Source of the DNA: Streptomyces pseudovenezuelae
Lineage (GTDB): Bacteria; Actinomycetota; Actinomycetes; Streptomycetales; Streptomycetaceae
Direction of reading: 5' to 3'
DNA: 64,000 nucleotides
NCBI RefSeq assembly: GCF_029892565.1
Contig: NZ_JARXVH010000020.1
Span: forward strand, 114,770 to 178,769
Position 1 is the first letter of the stretch; each line of letters opens with the position of its first letter. Below are positions 35,051 to 43,865 of this stretch, in pieces. Made by a program: the position numbers and the translations under genes. The notes under the pieces were generated by a model. That model was given only the letters and a program-made list of their open reading frames with translations, was not told where the DNA came from and searched no databases.

Positions 35051-36369
35051 GAACTCGCGCTTTGTGCACGGGGCTTCTCGTCCTGCTGGCGCTGCTGTTC
35101 GGTGCCCCCACGGCGTTCGCTCACACCGAGCTGGACTCGTCCTCGCCCAAGGACGGCGCTTATCTGAAACAGGCCCCGCGCAGTGTGACCCTCGTCTTCA
35201 GCGAAGCCGTGGACCTCGCTGATGTACACGTCACATCAGGTGGGAAGCAGTTGGCTGTGGCGCGCGCGGACCGTGGGGGGCGCGGTGCCGTGACCGTTCG
35301 TCCTCCGGCGGCCGACCAGGGGCGGCTGGTGCTGGATTGGCATGTGCTTGACATGGAGGACGGCCACCCGACGTCCGGCGCGCTGTCCTTCCGTATCGGC
35401 GCCGGTGACACCGGAGCGTCCGCTGCGCATGCCGATGCTGGCGCCGGGATGGCCGTACCCTCCGAGACCGTGCGCGGCGTGTGGGCCGTCTCCCGCTGGG
35501 TGGGCTATCTCGCGCTCTCGCTTTTCGTGGGCGGGCTCGGTTTCCTCGCGATGCTGTGGCCGCAGGGGAGCGAGGACCGAAGGAGCCGTCGGATCCTGGC
35601 TGGCTCCTGGGTGTGCGGGCTCCTCGCGACCGTGGTGGGTGCTGGCTTGCAGGGCGCGTATGGGGCCATGGGTTCGCTCGGTGACGTGGTTCATCTGTCC
35701 ACGTACACGGACCTGTTGGGCAGCGAGGTCGGGATTGTGCTGGCCTCCCGGGCGCTGCTGTGGGTGCTGGCGGCCGTCGTGCTGGCCGCGCTGCTGCAGG
35801 GCGGCGAGCGGGCCGCGCGGTCGCCGGGCTGGCGGGTCGGCGCGGGCGTGGTGTGCCTGGGACTGCTACGGACGACCGGTATGGCGGGCCACAACGCCGA
35901 GGGCACTCATCCGGGCTGGGGCGCGGTCGCCGATCTGGTGCATCTGCTCGGCGTCTCTCTGTGGCTGGGCGGACTCACCTTCCTGCTGCTCGGCGTGCTG
36001 CCGCGGCGCCGTCCGGCGGAGCTGTCGGCAGCGGTCACCGGTTACTCCGCCCTCGCGGGGGTGTCCGTCGCGGCGATCGCGGTGGCCGGAGCGGTCCTGG
36101 CCTGGCAGGTGGTCGGCTCCTTCGGTGCCCTCTTCTCCACTGACTACGGGCAGTTGCTGCTGGTCAAACTCGCGCTGCTGGCCGGGGTGTTGGTCATCGC
36201 GCAGCGCAGTCGGAGCTGGGTGCGTACCCGGCTCGACATCGCCGTACTGCTGCGCGGTGACCGCGCCACCGTACGGCCCTTCGTCTACTCGGTCGCGGCC
36301 GAGACGGGGCTCGTCCTCGTCGTCCTCGCCGCGACGAGTGTGCTGGTCACGGCCGCCCCCGGGCGCTGA
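35047..36369 (+). CDS. CopC-CopD fusion copper protein
   Basis: 440 residues. A signal peptide ends at AFA, leaving His26 as the new N-terminus (HTELDSSSP), the copper-ligand position of CopC. The CopC domain spans about residues 26-120 with the second site DMEDGHPTSGALSF. It is followed by a CopD membrane domain of about eight segments, with conserved histidines in MAGHNAEGTHPGW and LVHLLGVSLWLGG. Such fusions take up or buffer copper across the membrane. GTG start overlaps the previous stop. Confidence 0.88.
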   Translation: MRTRALCTGLLVLLALLFGAPTAFAHTELDSSSPKDGAYLKQAPRSVTLVFSEAVDLADVHVTSGGKQLAVARADRGGRGAVTVRPPAADQGRLVLDWHVLDMEDGHPTSGALSFRIGAGDTGASAAHADAGAGMAVPSETVRGVWAVSRWVGYLALSLFVGGLGFLAMLWPQGSEDRRSRRILAGSWVCGLLATVVGAGLQGAYGAMGSLGDVVHLSTYTDLLGSEVGIVLASRALLWVLAAVVLAALLQGGERAARSPGWRVGAGVVCLGLLRTTGMAGHNAEGTHPGWGAVADLVHLLGVSLWLGGLTFLLLGVLPRRRPAELSAAVTGYSALAGVSVAAIAVAGAVLAWQVVGSFGALFSTDYGQLLLVKLALLAGVLVIAQRSRSWVRTRLDIAVLLRGDRATVRPFVYSVAAETGLVLVVLAATSVLVTAAPGR

Positions 36370-36417
36370 CCCGCAATCCGTCCCACCCCTCTCATCTCAC
36401 AACGGAGACGTATCACT

Positions 36418-37425
36418 ATGCGCACTGACGACACCCCCGCGGCCCCGCCGCAGGACCACCCGCGTTCCCGGGTGGGCAACCGTGCACTGCTGGCCACCGG
36501 TGTGGGCGCCGGTATCGCCGCGGTCGCTTGCCTCAGCCTGCTGCAGGCGTCCGCCGGAGCCGCGGCTCCGCAGACGGCCGCGCCGGCGGCGGACGCCCAC
36601 TCCATGACCATGGCGCAGCCCGCCGCGGCCAAGGCGGCCGACTACACGATCAAGATCACGGGCTACAAGTTCGCGACGCCGAAGCTGACCGTGAAGGTCG
36701 GCCAGACCGTGAAGTGGATCAACGAGGACACCGCTCCGCACACGGTCACCACCACCAGCGGTCCTGCGAAGTTCGACTCGGGAAACCTGCAGAAGGGCGA
36801 CAGCTGGTCGTACACCTTCACCAAGGCCGGGACGTACCAGTACTACTGCGCCGTGCACCCTGACATGACGGCGTCGATCACCGTGGTGGATGACGGCTCC
36901 GGGGGCAGCACGGGCGGTTCGACCGGTGGCAGTACCGGCGGCTCCACGGGCGGCTCCACGGGCGGTTCGACCGGTGGCAGTACCGGCGGCTCCACCGGTG
37001 GCTCGACGGGCGGCTCCAGCGGCGGCACGGGCTCGGGCGGTTCCACCGGCGGTGACGGCGGCGGCACCGACCAGTGCCGCAGCGTCCAGCAGGTCCTGCT
37101 GCCGATCCTGCAGCACATCAACTCCGCCCACCTGGAGGAGTCCCCGGGCCAGCAGGTCCAGGATGCACTGAACCTCGACAGCTACATCAAGATGCACACC
37201 GTGTGGATCGAGTCGATCCTCACCCCGGCCGTCAACGGCGGCGGCGCGACCCTCGACGACACCCTCACCGTCCTGCTGCAGCACATCAACTCCGCCCACC
37301 TGGAGGAGTCGCTAGGCCAGCAGGTCTCCGACCTCCTCAACCCCGACGCCTACGTCAAGATGCACACCGTCTGGGCCGAGCACCTTCTCGCCCCGACCAC
37401 GAACTACCTCACCACGTCCTGCTGA
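36418..37425 (+). CDS. Secreted cupredoxin with GGST linker and duplicated C-terminal domain
   Basis: 335 residues. Signal peptide at about 22-50; cupredoxin domain at about 75-158 with type-1 copper ligands H108, C144, H147 and M150 (YYCAVHPDM). A linker of about 60 residues made of GGST repeats follows. The C-terminal part holds two copies of a helical unit of about 50 residues (QHINSAHLEES, then YIKMHTVWIE or YVKMHTVWAE). DNA identity between copies over 35 bp points to a recent duplication. 48 bp after the CopC-CopD gene. The helical unit is not one I recognise. Possibly an extracellular electron or copper carrier. Confidence 0.85.
   Translation: MRTDDTPAAPPQDHPRSRVGNRALLATGVGAGIAAVACLSLLQASAGAAAPQTAAPAADAHSMTMAQPAAAKAADYTIKITGYKFATPKLTVKVGQTVKWINEDTAPHTVTTTSGPAKFDSGNLQKGDSWSYTFTKAGTYQYYCAVHPDMTASITVVDDGSGGSTGGSTGGSTGGSTGGSTGGSTGGSTGGSTGGSTGGSSGGTGSGGSTGGDGGGTDQCRSVQQVLLPILQHINSAHLEESPGQQVQDALNLDSYIKMHTVWIESILTPAVNGGGATLDDTLTVLLQHINSAHLEESLGQQVSDLLNPDAYVKMHTVWAEHLLAPTTNYLTTSC
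36913..37060 (+). repeat. GGST-coding repeat with 48-bp higher-order unit
   Basis: 12-bp units code for GGST/GGSTGG. The block starting ggcggttcgaccggtggcag at 36913 recurs at 36961, 48 bp later, showing expansion in larger units. Confidence 0.85.
37108..37310 (+). repeat. 35-bp direct repeat in the cupredoxin C-terminus
   Basis: 37108-37142 and 37276-37310 are identical and 168 bp (56 codons) apart. Both code for LQHINSAHLEES. They mark the duplicated domain. Confidence 0.9.
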
Positions 37426-37442
37426 GCGGGATCCCGAAAGGC

Positions 37443-37485
37443 GGTGGCCGGGCCGGCCGAGTCGCAGTCGGCCGGCCCGGCCACC
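37443..37485. terminator. 18-bp perfect stem hairpin
   Basis: ggtggccgggccggccga and its exact complement flank a 7-nt loop, 18 nt after the cupredoxin stop. It probably ends or attenuates the first part of the copper cluster before the YceI-like gene. Confidence 0.6.
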
Positions 37486-37534
37486 GTCGTGATTGTCCCC
37501 GCCCCGTCCCCCCTCGTGCACCGAGGTACGCGCC

Positions 37535-38059
37535 ATGACCACCGAAACACGTCCCACCGCCGTCCTCCCGCCCGTGCCCGAGGGGCCTGCGTGGCTCCCG
37601 CGCTCCGGCACCTACACGGCCGCCGTCGACCGCTGCATCGTCGAACTCACCGCCCGGTTCGGCCCGTTGGTCACCCTGCGCCGCCGCCTTACCGCGGACG
37701 ACGCCACGCTGACCGTCGCGCAGGCTGCCGATGACTGCGCCCTGGGCCTGAAACTCACCGGCGACGCACTGGGCGGTGACGAACTCACCTTCGTCAGCAC
37801 CACCCTCGAACCCGAAGCCGGAGGCTCGCGCCTGCGCGTCACGGGCGAACTCGCCACCGGCGACCCGACCGTCCCCTCCGTCCCAGCCACCCTGACCCTG
37901 CGGGTCGTCGAACGCACCGACGACCTGCTCCTCGTCCTCGGCACCCTCCACGTGCCCTACGGCCCATTGCGCCGCACCACGGGCTTCACCCTGTCCCGCA
38001 TCCGCCCCGCAGACCGCCTCCGTCTGCTCGTCGCCGCGGAGTTCACATGCCCCGCCTGA
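37535..38059 (+). CDS. YceI-like protein
   Basis: 174 residues without a signal peptide. The pattern GTYTAAVDRCIVELTARFG, a run of short beta strands, and LTGDALGGDELTFVSTTLEP fits the YceI lipocalin-like fold, which binds isoprenoid quinones or lipids. Similarity is weaker than for classical YceI (no HSxxxFxxKH motif). It overlaps the next cupredoxin gene by 13 bp, so they are co-translated. A role with copper or the membrane is inferred from position only. Confidence 0.6.
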   Translation: MTTETRPTAVLPPVPEGPAWLPRSGTYTAAVDRCIVELTARFGPLVTLRRRLTADDATLTVAQAADDCALGLKLTGDALGGDELTFVSTTLEPEAGGSRLRVTGELATGDPTVPSVPATLTLRVVERTDDLLLVLGTLHVPYGPLRRTTGFTLSRIRPADRLRLLVAAEFTCPA

Positions 38060-38784
38060 CCGCCCTGCGCGCCCTCCTGAGCGGCCTGCTCCTGACCGCC
38101 GCCGCCCTCGTCCTGCCCGCCGCCACGGCACAAGCGGCCACCACGCACCAAGTCGTCATGTCCGGCTACGCGTTCAGCCCCCGCTCCCTGACCATCACTG
38201 CTGGCGACACCGTCACGTGGGTCAACGAGGACCAGGCCCCGCACAACGTCAAGACCACCTCCGGCCCCGCCTCCGTCCAGTCCGCGATGCTGAACAAGGG
38301 CGCCACCTTCAGCCACACGTTCACCACACCGGGGACATACGGCTACGAGTGCACGGTGCACCCCGGCATGACCGCCGTGCTCGTCGTCAAGGCGGCGGCC
38401 GCCCCCACCCCCACCCCCACCCCCACCCCCACCCCCACCGTCCACCCGACCCAGCACCAGCCCGCCGCATCGGCCCCCGCAGCCGCACAACCCGCCACCC
38501 CGTCTGCCCGCACCACCGCGGCGGCCGGCCACGCCGACCACACCCACGAGGCCGCCGCCCCCGCGACGACGCACGCCGCGTCCCCCTCCTCCGCGGCCCC
38601 GGCGCAGCAGCCCGTCACCGCCACGCAGGAGACCACCTCCAGCACCCGCCCCCTCGATCCGCTCCTCCTGCTCGCCGGCGTGGTCGCGGGCGTCGCGGTG
38701 CTGTGCCTGCTGCTCGTCGGCTCCCGCTCCGCGCACTCTTCAGCCATTTCCACAGCGGATGACGGCAACGCGGACAAGACCTGA
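38047..38784 (+). CDS. Membrane-anchored cupredoxin
   Basis: 245 residues. Signal peptide ends about AQA; cupredoxin at about 32-118 with ligands H66, C102, H105 and M108 (YECTVHPGM). A (PT)n and His/Ala-rich linker follows (GHADHTHEAAAP), then a single C-terminal membrane helix (DPLLLLAGVVAGVAVLCLLL). It is thus a tethered counterpart of the secreted cupredoxin at 36418. It could pass copper or electrons between the surface and CopD. ATG overlaps the YceI-like gene. Confidence 0.88.
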   Translation: MPRLTALRALLSGLLLTAAALVLPAATAQAATTHQVVMSGYAFSPRSLTITAGDTVTWVNEDQAPHNVKTTSGPASVQSAMLNKGATFSHTFTTPGTYGYECTVHPGMTAVLVVKAAAAPTPTPTPTPTPTVHPTQHQPAASAPAAAQPATPSARTTAAAGHADHTHEAAAPATTHAASPSSAAPAQQPVTATQETTSSTRPLDPLLLLAGVVAGVAVLCLLLVGSRSAHSSAISTADDGNADKT

Positions 38785-38871
38785 TCAGCGCGTGCGGCTG
38801 CACCCACATCCGCCGGACCCTCCCGCGCGCGCTCAGGTCCAGATCCCGGATCACACGGAGAAGGACATCAG

Positions 38872-39486
38872 GTGATCACTCCCGCCCTGCCCGCCTCGCA
38901 CGACGAGTCGACAACGGCCTGGACACTCGCCGCCCGCGGCGGTGACCCGAGGGCTGTCGAACATTTCGTTCGCGCTCTGCAGCGCGACGTCCGCCGCTAC
39001 GTCACCTACCTCGGCGCGGACCCTCAGGTGGCCGAGGATCTGACCCAGGACACGTTCCTGCGTGCGCTGGGCAGCTTGCACCGTTTCGAGGGACGGTCGT
39101 CGGCCCGCAGCTGGCTGCTGTCCATCGCACGGCGCGTGGTGGCCGACAGCCTGCGCCAGCGCGCTTCACGGTATCGGCTGTCGGACACCGGCGACTGGCA
39201 GCGCGCCGTCGAACGCGCCCAGCCGCGCGGGCTGCCCGGTTTCGACGACGGAGTCGCTCTCACCGATCTGCTGGCCGGCCTCCCCGACGAACGCCGCGAG
39301 GCGTTCGTCCTCACCCAGCTGCTGGGACTCTCCTACGCCGAGGCGGCGCTTGTGAGCGGCTGCCCCGTGGGCACGGTCCGCTCACGGGTGGCTCGCGCAC
39401 GCAGCGCCCTGATCTGCCTGCTGCACGACGCCGAGAGTCCCGAACCCGCGGGCGCCGTGGGGAGTGCCCTGCCCGATCGGCGATGA
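38872..39486 (+). CDS. ECF sigma factor (SigC-like)
   Basis: 204 residues from a GTG with aaggacatcagg before it. Region 2 is DVRRYVTYLGADPQVAEDLT with QDTFLRALGSLHRFEGRSSA, and SWLLSIARRVVADSLRQ follows. Region 4 is LPDERREAFVLTQLLGLSYA with CPVGTVRSRVARAR. The closest family I recall is mycobacterial SigC, which has been linked to copper. It lies at the end of the copper cluster with no anti-sigma gene. Its own promoter motif was not found. Confidence 0.85.
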   Translation: MITPALPASHDESTTAWTLAARGGDPRAVEHFVRALQRDVRRYVTYLGADPQVAEDLTQDTFLRALGSLHRFEGRSSARSWLLSIARRVVADSLRQRASRYRLSDTGDWQRAVERAQPRGLPGFDDGVALTDLLAGLPDERREAFVLTQLLGLSYAEAALVSGCPVGTVRSRVARARSALICLLHDAESPEPAGAVGSALPDRR

Positions 39487-39682
39487 GGAGATCAGCAAGG
39501 CCAAGGACCGCAGACACGGCAAGGCCCGGATGGACCAGCGAGGGTCTTCGATCTTGAGCGGTGTGCCTGCTCAGGGCTTCTGACGTTTCGTTACGCTCAG
39601 CGACGGCAGTTGGTGGCTGCCGCCGGGGCCGCAGGCGCGCCGGGAGCACAAGGCAGCACACGGCCGCGGTCCCTCTCCGTGA

Positions 39683-40258
39683 CTACGGGTGCAGCTTCTC
39701 GCCCTTCGCAAGCATCGCTACGTACTTTTCGATCCGGCGCGCCCGGGTCTCGGCCTTCTTGGCGTCCTGGATCCGGTACAGGATCGCGTAGCGGTTCTGC
39801 CGGTCCAGTGTCTCGAAGAACTCCGCCGCGGCCGGGTCGGCGGTCAGGGCCGCCGTGAGGTCGTCCGGCACCGTGGCGGTCTTCGCGCCGTCGTAGGCCG
39901 CTTCCCAGCGGCCGTCTGCCTTGGCGCGGTCGACCTCGGCCTGTCCCGGCGGATGCATACGGCCCTGCTCGATCAGGGCGGCCACCTTGTCCCGGTTGGC
40001 CTTGGACCACTTGCTGAGCGGCTTGCGCGGGGTGAACCGCTGGAGCCACCACTGGTCGTCGAGCTTTGCCTTCTGGCCGTCGATCCAGCCGTAGCAGAGT
40101 GCCGCGTCGAGCGCCTGGGTGTAGTCCAGCGCGGCGATTCCGGGGCCCTTCTTGCGAAGCTTGAGCCAGATGCCGGGCGAGACGGCGTGGTTCTCGCCGA
40201 GCCAGGCCTGGAATGCCTCGGCGGATTCGAATGCGACGATCTCCACGTCCTGAGTCAC
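39683..40258 (-). CDS. YdeI/OmpD-associated-like protein
   Basis: 191 residues from the GTG at 40258; an ATG at 40291 would add 11 residues that do not look native. The family pattern is clear: SPGIWLKLRKKGPG, YTQALDAALCYGWIDGQKAK and a C-terminal YdeI block FFETLDRQNRYAILYRIQDA with ARRIEKYVAMLAKGEK. Members are found near stress genes and in resistance to antimicrobial peptides; the biochemical role is not known. A single gene. Confidence 0.85.
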   Translation of the reverse strand: MTQDVEIVAFESAEAFQAWLGENHAVSPGIWLKLRKKGPGIAALDYTQALDAALCYGWIDGQKAKLDDQWWLQRFTPRKPLSKWSKANRDKVAALIEQGRMHPPGQAEVDRAKADGRWEAAYDGAKTATVPDDLTAALTADPAAAEFFETLDRQNRYAILYRIQDAKKAETRARRIEKYVAMLAKGEKLHP

Positions 40259-40322
40259 CCCAGCAGCGAACCACACCCGGCCGATTGCCATGAGGCATTC
40301 GGCACGGCCCCGGATGCGGGAT

Positions 40323-40385
40323 GCCCGTGGGCCTGCGTGATCATCTCTGTTCTCGACGCAGAACGATCATGCAGGAGCCACGGGC
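40323..40385. repeat. Imperfect 20-bp inverted repeat before the ISL3 remnant
   Basis: gcccgtgg...cctgcgtgatc (40323-40342) pairs with gatcatgcaggagccacggg (40365-40384). It lies directly before the ISL3-type start and may be the end of that element. Confidence 0.5.
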
Positions 40386-40510
40386 TTGGTCAACGATACG
40401 ACGCTGCTCGACCTCGACGGGGTGTCCGTCGCGCGGGTTGAGCGGCTGGCCGACGGGGGACGCAGGGCCCACCTGGTCACGGCCGACGAGAGGGCCAGGG
40501 CCTGCCCGAC
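40386..40510 (+). pseudogene. ISL3-family transposase, N-terminal remnant
   Basis: From a TTG at 40386 the frame reads LVNDTTLLDLDGVSVARVER and LADGGRRAHLVTADERARAC, the first 40 residues of an ISL3 transposase before its zinc-finger region. It is cut at about 40510 by YCII-family sequence. Confidence 0.65.
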
Positions 40511-40908
40511 CCCACGGCGGACCCGCGCACCCTCGAAGAGCTCATGCAGAACCTGAGCGGTACACAGTTTTACATGATCCAAATCACCATGCCGCACCCG
40601 GTGGACTCATCAATGGCTACCTGGCCCCGCACCTCCGGGAACACCTCCTCTGGCTCGCGGCCCAGGAAAAGAACGGTGTCTTGTTCCTCTCGGGCGCCAA
40701 CATCGACGGCGACCAGATCGACCAGTGGGACGGCAGCGGCACCGCCATCATCAGGGCACCGTCCATGGCCGCGGCAACCGCCATCGCCGAGGCAGAACCG
40801 TGCCATCGCGAGGGCCTCCGCATCAACAAGGTGCACGGCTGGATGCTGAACGAAGGAACCGTCCGACTCACCCTCAGCCTGTTCACCGGTAAAGCCACCC
40901 TTGGGTGA
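40511..40908 (+). pseudogene. YCII-domain protein, frameshifted
   Basis: MQNLSGTQFYMIQITMPHP at 40544 is the usual start. Near 40605 the frame changes and continues LINGYLAPHLREHLLWLAAQ, then GVLFLSGANIDGDQIDQWDG and GWMLNEGTVRLTLSLFTGKA to 40908. YCII domains are small ferredoxin-like folds that often modify other enzymes. The one-base shift breaks it. Confidence 0.6.
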
Positions 40909-40979
40909 TCGACCGCCAACCCGCCGCAGCCGCACTCGGAAGATCAACCGGCTGCGCGCCGGATTACCGACGCCTTTCC

Positions 40980-41580
40980 GGGCTGGAGTCCTGGACCTGG
41001 ACAACGCTGGTCCGTGGGTGTCGCTGCCCGGCTATCAGACCCCGGCAGCGATCCGCCGCATCGGCCGGGCCCGGCTGCGGACCTGGCTGGCCAACCGGAA
41101 GGTGCGCGGCGCCGAAGCGCTGGCCGATGACGTCTGGCAGGTCGCGGCCAACCAGAACACCGGCATCCCGGCGAACCGGTCATCGCGCGCAAACGATCCA
41201 TGTGATGGCCGACGAACTTGTCGCCCTCAACCAGCAGATCGCCGTGAGAGACGAGCTCATCGCGGCCCGGTTTTGCGACCACGAACTGGCAGACTTGATC
41301 GCCAGCCTGCCCGTTGTCGGACCGCTGCTCGGCGCGGAGTTCCTGGCCGCCGGCGCCAGCGACATGACCCGGTTCGGTGGTGCCGACCGGCTGGCCAGCT
41401 ATGCCGGCCTCGCGCGGGTTCCTCGAGGCTCCGGCACCATCAGCGGCAACCTGCACCGCCCTCGGCGCTGTCGCCGTGGGTTCCAACGCGTTCTCCACCT
41501 CGGCGCTTATCAGCATCCGCAACTGCGAGGAGTCTCGCCGCTGCTGCGAGGGCACACGGGCCGAAGGTGAACGGCACACT
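40980..41580 (+). pseudogene. IS110-family transposase, C-terminal remnant
   Basis: The first frame gives GVLDLDNAGPWVSLPGYQTP and AAIRRIGRARLRTWLANRKV. A second gives ALNQQIAVRDELIAARFCDH, then LPVVGPLLGAEFLAAGASDM and FGGADRLASYAGLARVPRGS. The latter is the Transposase_20 domain that follows the DEDD part in IS110. Frame changes and a lost N-terminus make it inactive. Confidence 0.75.
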
Positions 41581-41698
41581 CAGCTCAGGCCGTGCTCGCT
41601 CTGGCCCGCCGATGCGTCAGCGTCCTGCGGACTCTCATTCGTGACGGAAATCGCTCTCAGCGTGGACTCCCGGGAGCGAGTACGGCTTGACAAGGACA

Positions 41699-42517
41699 TC
41701 ATGCGGTGAGGAAGTCCAGGAGATGCCGGTTGACCTCATCGGGGGCTTCCCACTGCGGCCAGTGGCCTGGTCCGTTGAGCCGTTCGTAGCGCCAGGGAGC
41801 GGCGATGAACTCGCGGGAGGCGGTCATTCGTTCGTCGCCGGCGTTGAAGTCGGCTGAACCCCATATCCCCATCGTGGGCACGGTGATCTTGGGCAGCTCG
41901 GGGGGCGACTGGATGAGGACCCTGGGGTGGAAGTTGGCCCGGTACCAGTTGATGGCCGGGGTGAGGGACTCGCTGGCTTCCAGATCGGCGATCACGGCGT
42001 CGGCGTCGGGGTGTTGGAACAAGTTTCGGAAGTTCGTCCATTCGTTGTCGGACAGCCAGCGCTCAGCGATCTCCTCGAACGCGAAGAGCAGCATGTACCA
42101 GGTCCTCTGCCGCTCCAGGATGTCGCCGGGCCGGCGCACCGAGGGGTGGCCGACGGAAAGCACTGCCAGCCGGTCAACGCGCTGCGGGGCGAACGTGGCC
42201 ATGCTCCACGCCACGTTCGCGCCCCAGTCGTGCCCGACGACCGCCGCCTTCTCCAGGCCCAGCTGGTCGAGGATGGCGACCGGGTCGGCGGCGAGAGTGG
42301 CAATCTTGTACGCCTCGATGTCGCTGGGCTTGTCCGAACGGCCGTAGCCTCGCTGGTCAGGGACGATCAGTCGGAGGCCTGCCTCGGTGAGTGGCGCTAT
42401 CTGCTTGGACCACACGCGGCCGGTGTCCGGGAAACCGTGCAACAGCAAGACCGGTTTCCCTTCTTCTGGCCCGTAGAGTTCGACGTTCAGCTTGATGCCA
42501 CCGCTGTCGACCTGCAT
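41699..42517 (-). CDS. Epoxide-hydrolase-like alpha/beta hydrolase
   Basis: 272 residues. HGFPDTGRVWSKQIAPL and DQRGYGRSDKP fit epoxide hydrolases. The nucleophile elbow GHDWGANVAWSMA has Asp instead of Ser, as in epoxide hydrolases and haloalkane dehalogenases. The His is in GPGHWPQWEAPDEV. It lies 53 bp after the quinone reductase at 42571 on the same strand and is probably co-transcribed with it. An epoxide/quinone detoxifying pair is likely. Confidence 0.87.
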   Translation of the reverse strand: MQVDSGGIKLNVELYGPEEGKPVLLLHGFPDTGRVWSKQIAPLTEAGLRLIVPDQRGYGRSDKPSDIEAYKIATLAADPVAILDQLGLEKAAVVGHDWGANVAWSMATFAPQRVDRLAVLSVGHPSVRRPGDILERQRTWYMLLFAFEEIAERWLSDNEWTNFRNLFQHPDADAVIADLEASESLTPAINWYRANFHPRVLIQSPPELPKITVPTMGIWGSADFNAGDERMTASREFIAAPWRYERLNGPGHWPQWEAPDEVNRHLLDFLTA

Positions 42518-42570
42518 GGTTTTTCCTTCGTGGTGTGCGCTGACTGCGGAATGGGGAGTTCTGCGGGCGG

Positions 42571-43500
42571 TCAGGGAACCAGGACGATCTTGCCGCGGAC
42601 GTGGCCGCCCTCAAGGTGATCGAAGGCCTTGCGGACCTCGTCCAGCGGGTAGGTCGCGGTGATCGGGATCTCCAGGTCGCCGGCGGTGATCAGGCCGGCC
42701 AGCTCCGCGAGCACCGCAGCGCCGGAGCTGACGCCGGCCTCGTACCCCTCGAACTTGACGCCGTGCGTCTGCACCGCGTCGAACCGTACGATCGTGTTGA
42801 ACCGCCCGGGTGCGACGCCCAGGTCGTCGAGCGCAATCTCGACGTAGTCCGCGCCCTGAGTGTCGATGAAGGCGTCGACCCTGCCGTACGCCGCCGCTGC
42901 CCGGATCCGGTCGGCCACGCCCGGTCCGTAGCTCACCGGGGTCACGCCGTGCGCGGTCAGCCAGTCGTGGTTGTGCTCGCTCGCCAGGCCGATCACCCTC
43001 GCCCCGGCCCGTACGGCGAGCTGGACCGCGATCGAGCCGACTCCGCCGGCCGCCCCCGCCACGATCACGGTGTCCCCTGGGGCCGGCTCCACGGCACGGA
43101 CGGCCGCCCAAGCGGTGAACCCCGCGGACGCGAGCGCGCCTGCGGCTTCCCACGTCACGCCGGCGGGCTTCGGGATCAGGTGGTCCGCCTCCGCGACCAC
43201 GTACTGCGCCTGGCTCGACAGCGGATCCACCCAGCCGATCACCTCATCGCCGGCGGCGACCTCGGTGACGCCCTCGCCCACCGACACCACTATCCCGGCC
43301 AGGTCGTGGCCCTGCCCCGTCGGGAACGTCACGGAATACACCGCCTGCATGTGGCCTTCCCGGGTGTGAGCCTCGCCGGGGTTGAGGCCTGCCGTCTTGA
43401 CTCGCACCAGCGCCTGGCCGGTGCCGGGTGACGGGGACGGGACGTCCTCTACCTGCAGGACGTCAACGCCGCCGTACTGGTTGTACTGCACTGCCTTCAT
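42571..43500 (-). CDS. Zinc-less quinone oxidoreductase (MDR family)
   Basis: 309 residues from the ATG at 43500. It starts KAVQYNQYGGVDVLQVEDVP, has GHDLAGIVVSVGEGV without zinc ligands, and the NADPH motif VIVAGAAGGVGSIAVQLAVR. Enzymes of this QOR/zeta-crystallin group reduce quinones or enones with NADPH. First gene of a pair with the epoxide hydrolase. The paralogues at 56226 and 61913 share the same start and layout. Confidence 0.88.
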   Translation of the reverse strand: MKAVQYNQYGGVDVLQVEDVPSPSPGTGQALVRVKTAGLNPGEAHTREGHMQAVYSVTFPTGQGHDLAGIVVSVGEGVTEVAAGDEVIGWVDPLSSQAQYVVAEADHLIPKPAGVTWEAAGALASAGFTAWAAVRAVEPAPGDTVIVAGAAGGVGSIAVQLAVRAGARVIGLASEHNHDWLTAHGVTPVSYGPGVADRIRAAAAYGRVDAFIDTQGADYVEIALDDLGVAPGRFNTIVRFDAVQTHGVKFEGYEAGVSSGAAVLAELAGLITAGDLEIPITATYPLDEVRKAFDHLEGGHVRGKIVLVP

Positions 43501-43865
43501 ATTCGTGGTCTCCTCACGTTTTTGCCTACGACCGAACGCTAGAGACCAGCCGTGTGAGCGGGTGTCACCTGATTGGTGTGATTGATCGTGCCCGGCACAA
43601 GCTGAGCGGGGCAATCAGCCAGCCGCGCCGCGAAGCCACCGGCGCGACCGGCTTGACCCCGGGCCTGCCCGCTGCGGGAATCACATCGGCTTGCCCGGGC
43701 GGTGGCGACAGTGGTGCGGCTCGTTGCTGACCGTGCCGGCGATGCTGAAGGCAGCGATCCAGACTGGCGGGTGCCGCTGCTGGGCGGGCAGGGATCGTCT
43801 GTTACTGACCTCTTCGGTTTGATGTCGGGGTGGTGACGGGTGGTGACTCTGCGGTAGGCCGGTGG
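43501..43865. other. Intergenic, no gene seen
   Basis: About 365 bp between the quinone reductase start and the IS630 remnant. It should contain the reductase promoter. A short dyad gtgtcacctgattggtgtg near 43560 is the only feature noticed. Confidence 0.35.

Noticed and set aside
36901..37060. Repeat array as a CRISPR
   Set aside because: The repeats are in frame and code for GGST; there are no spacers.
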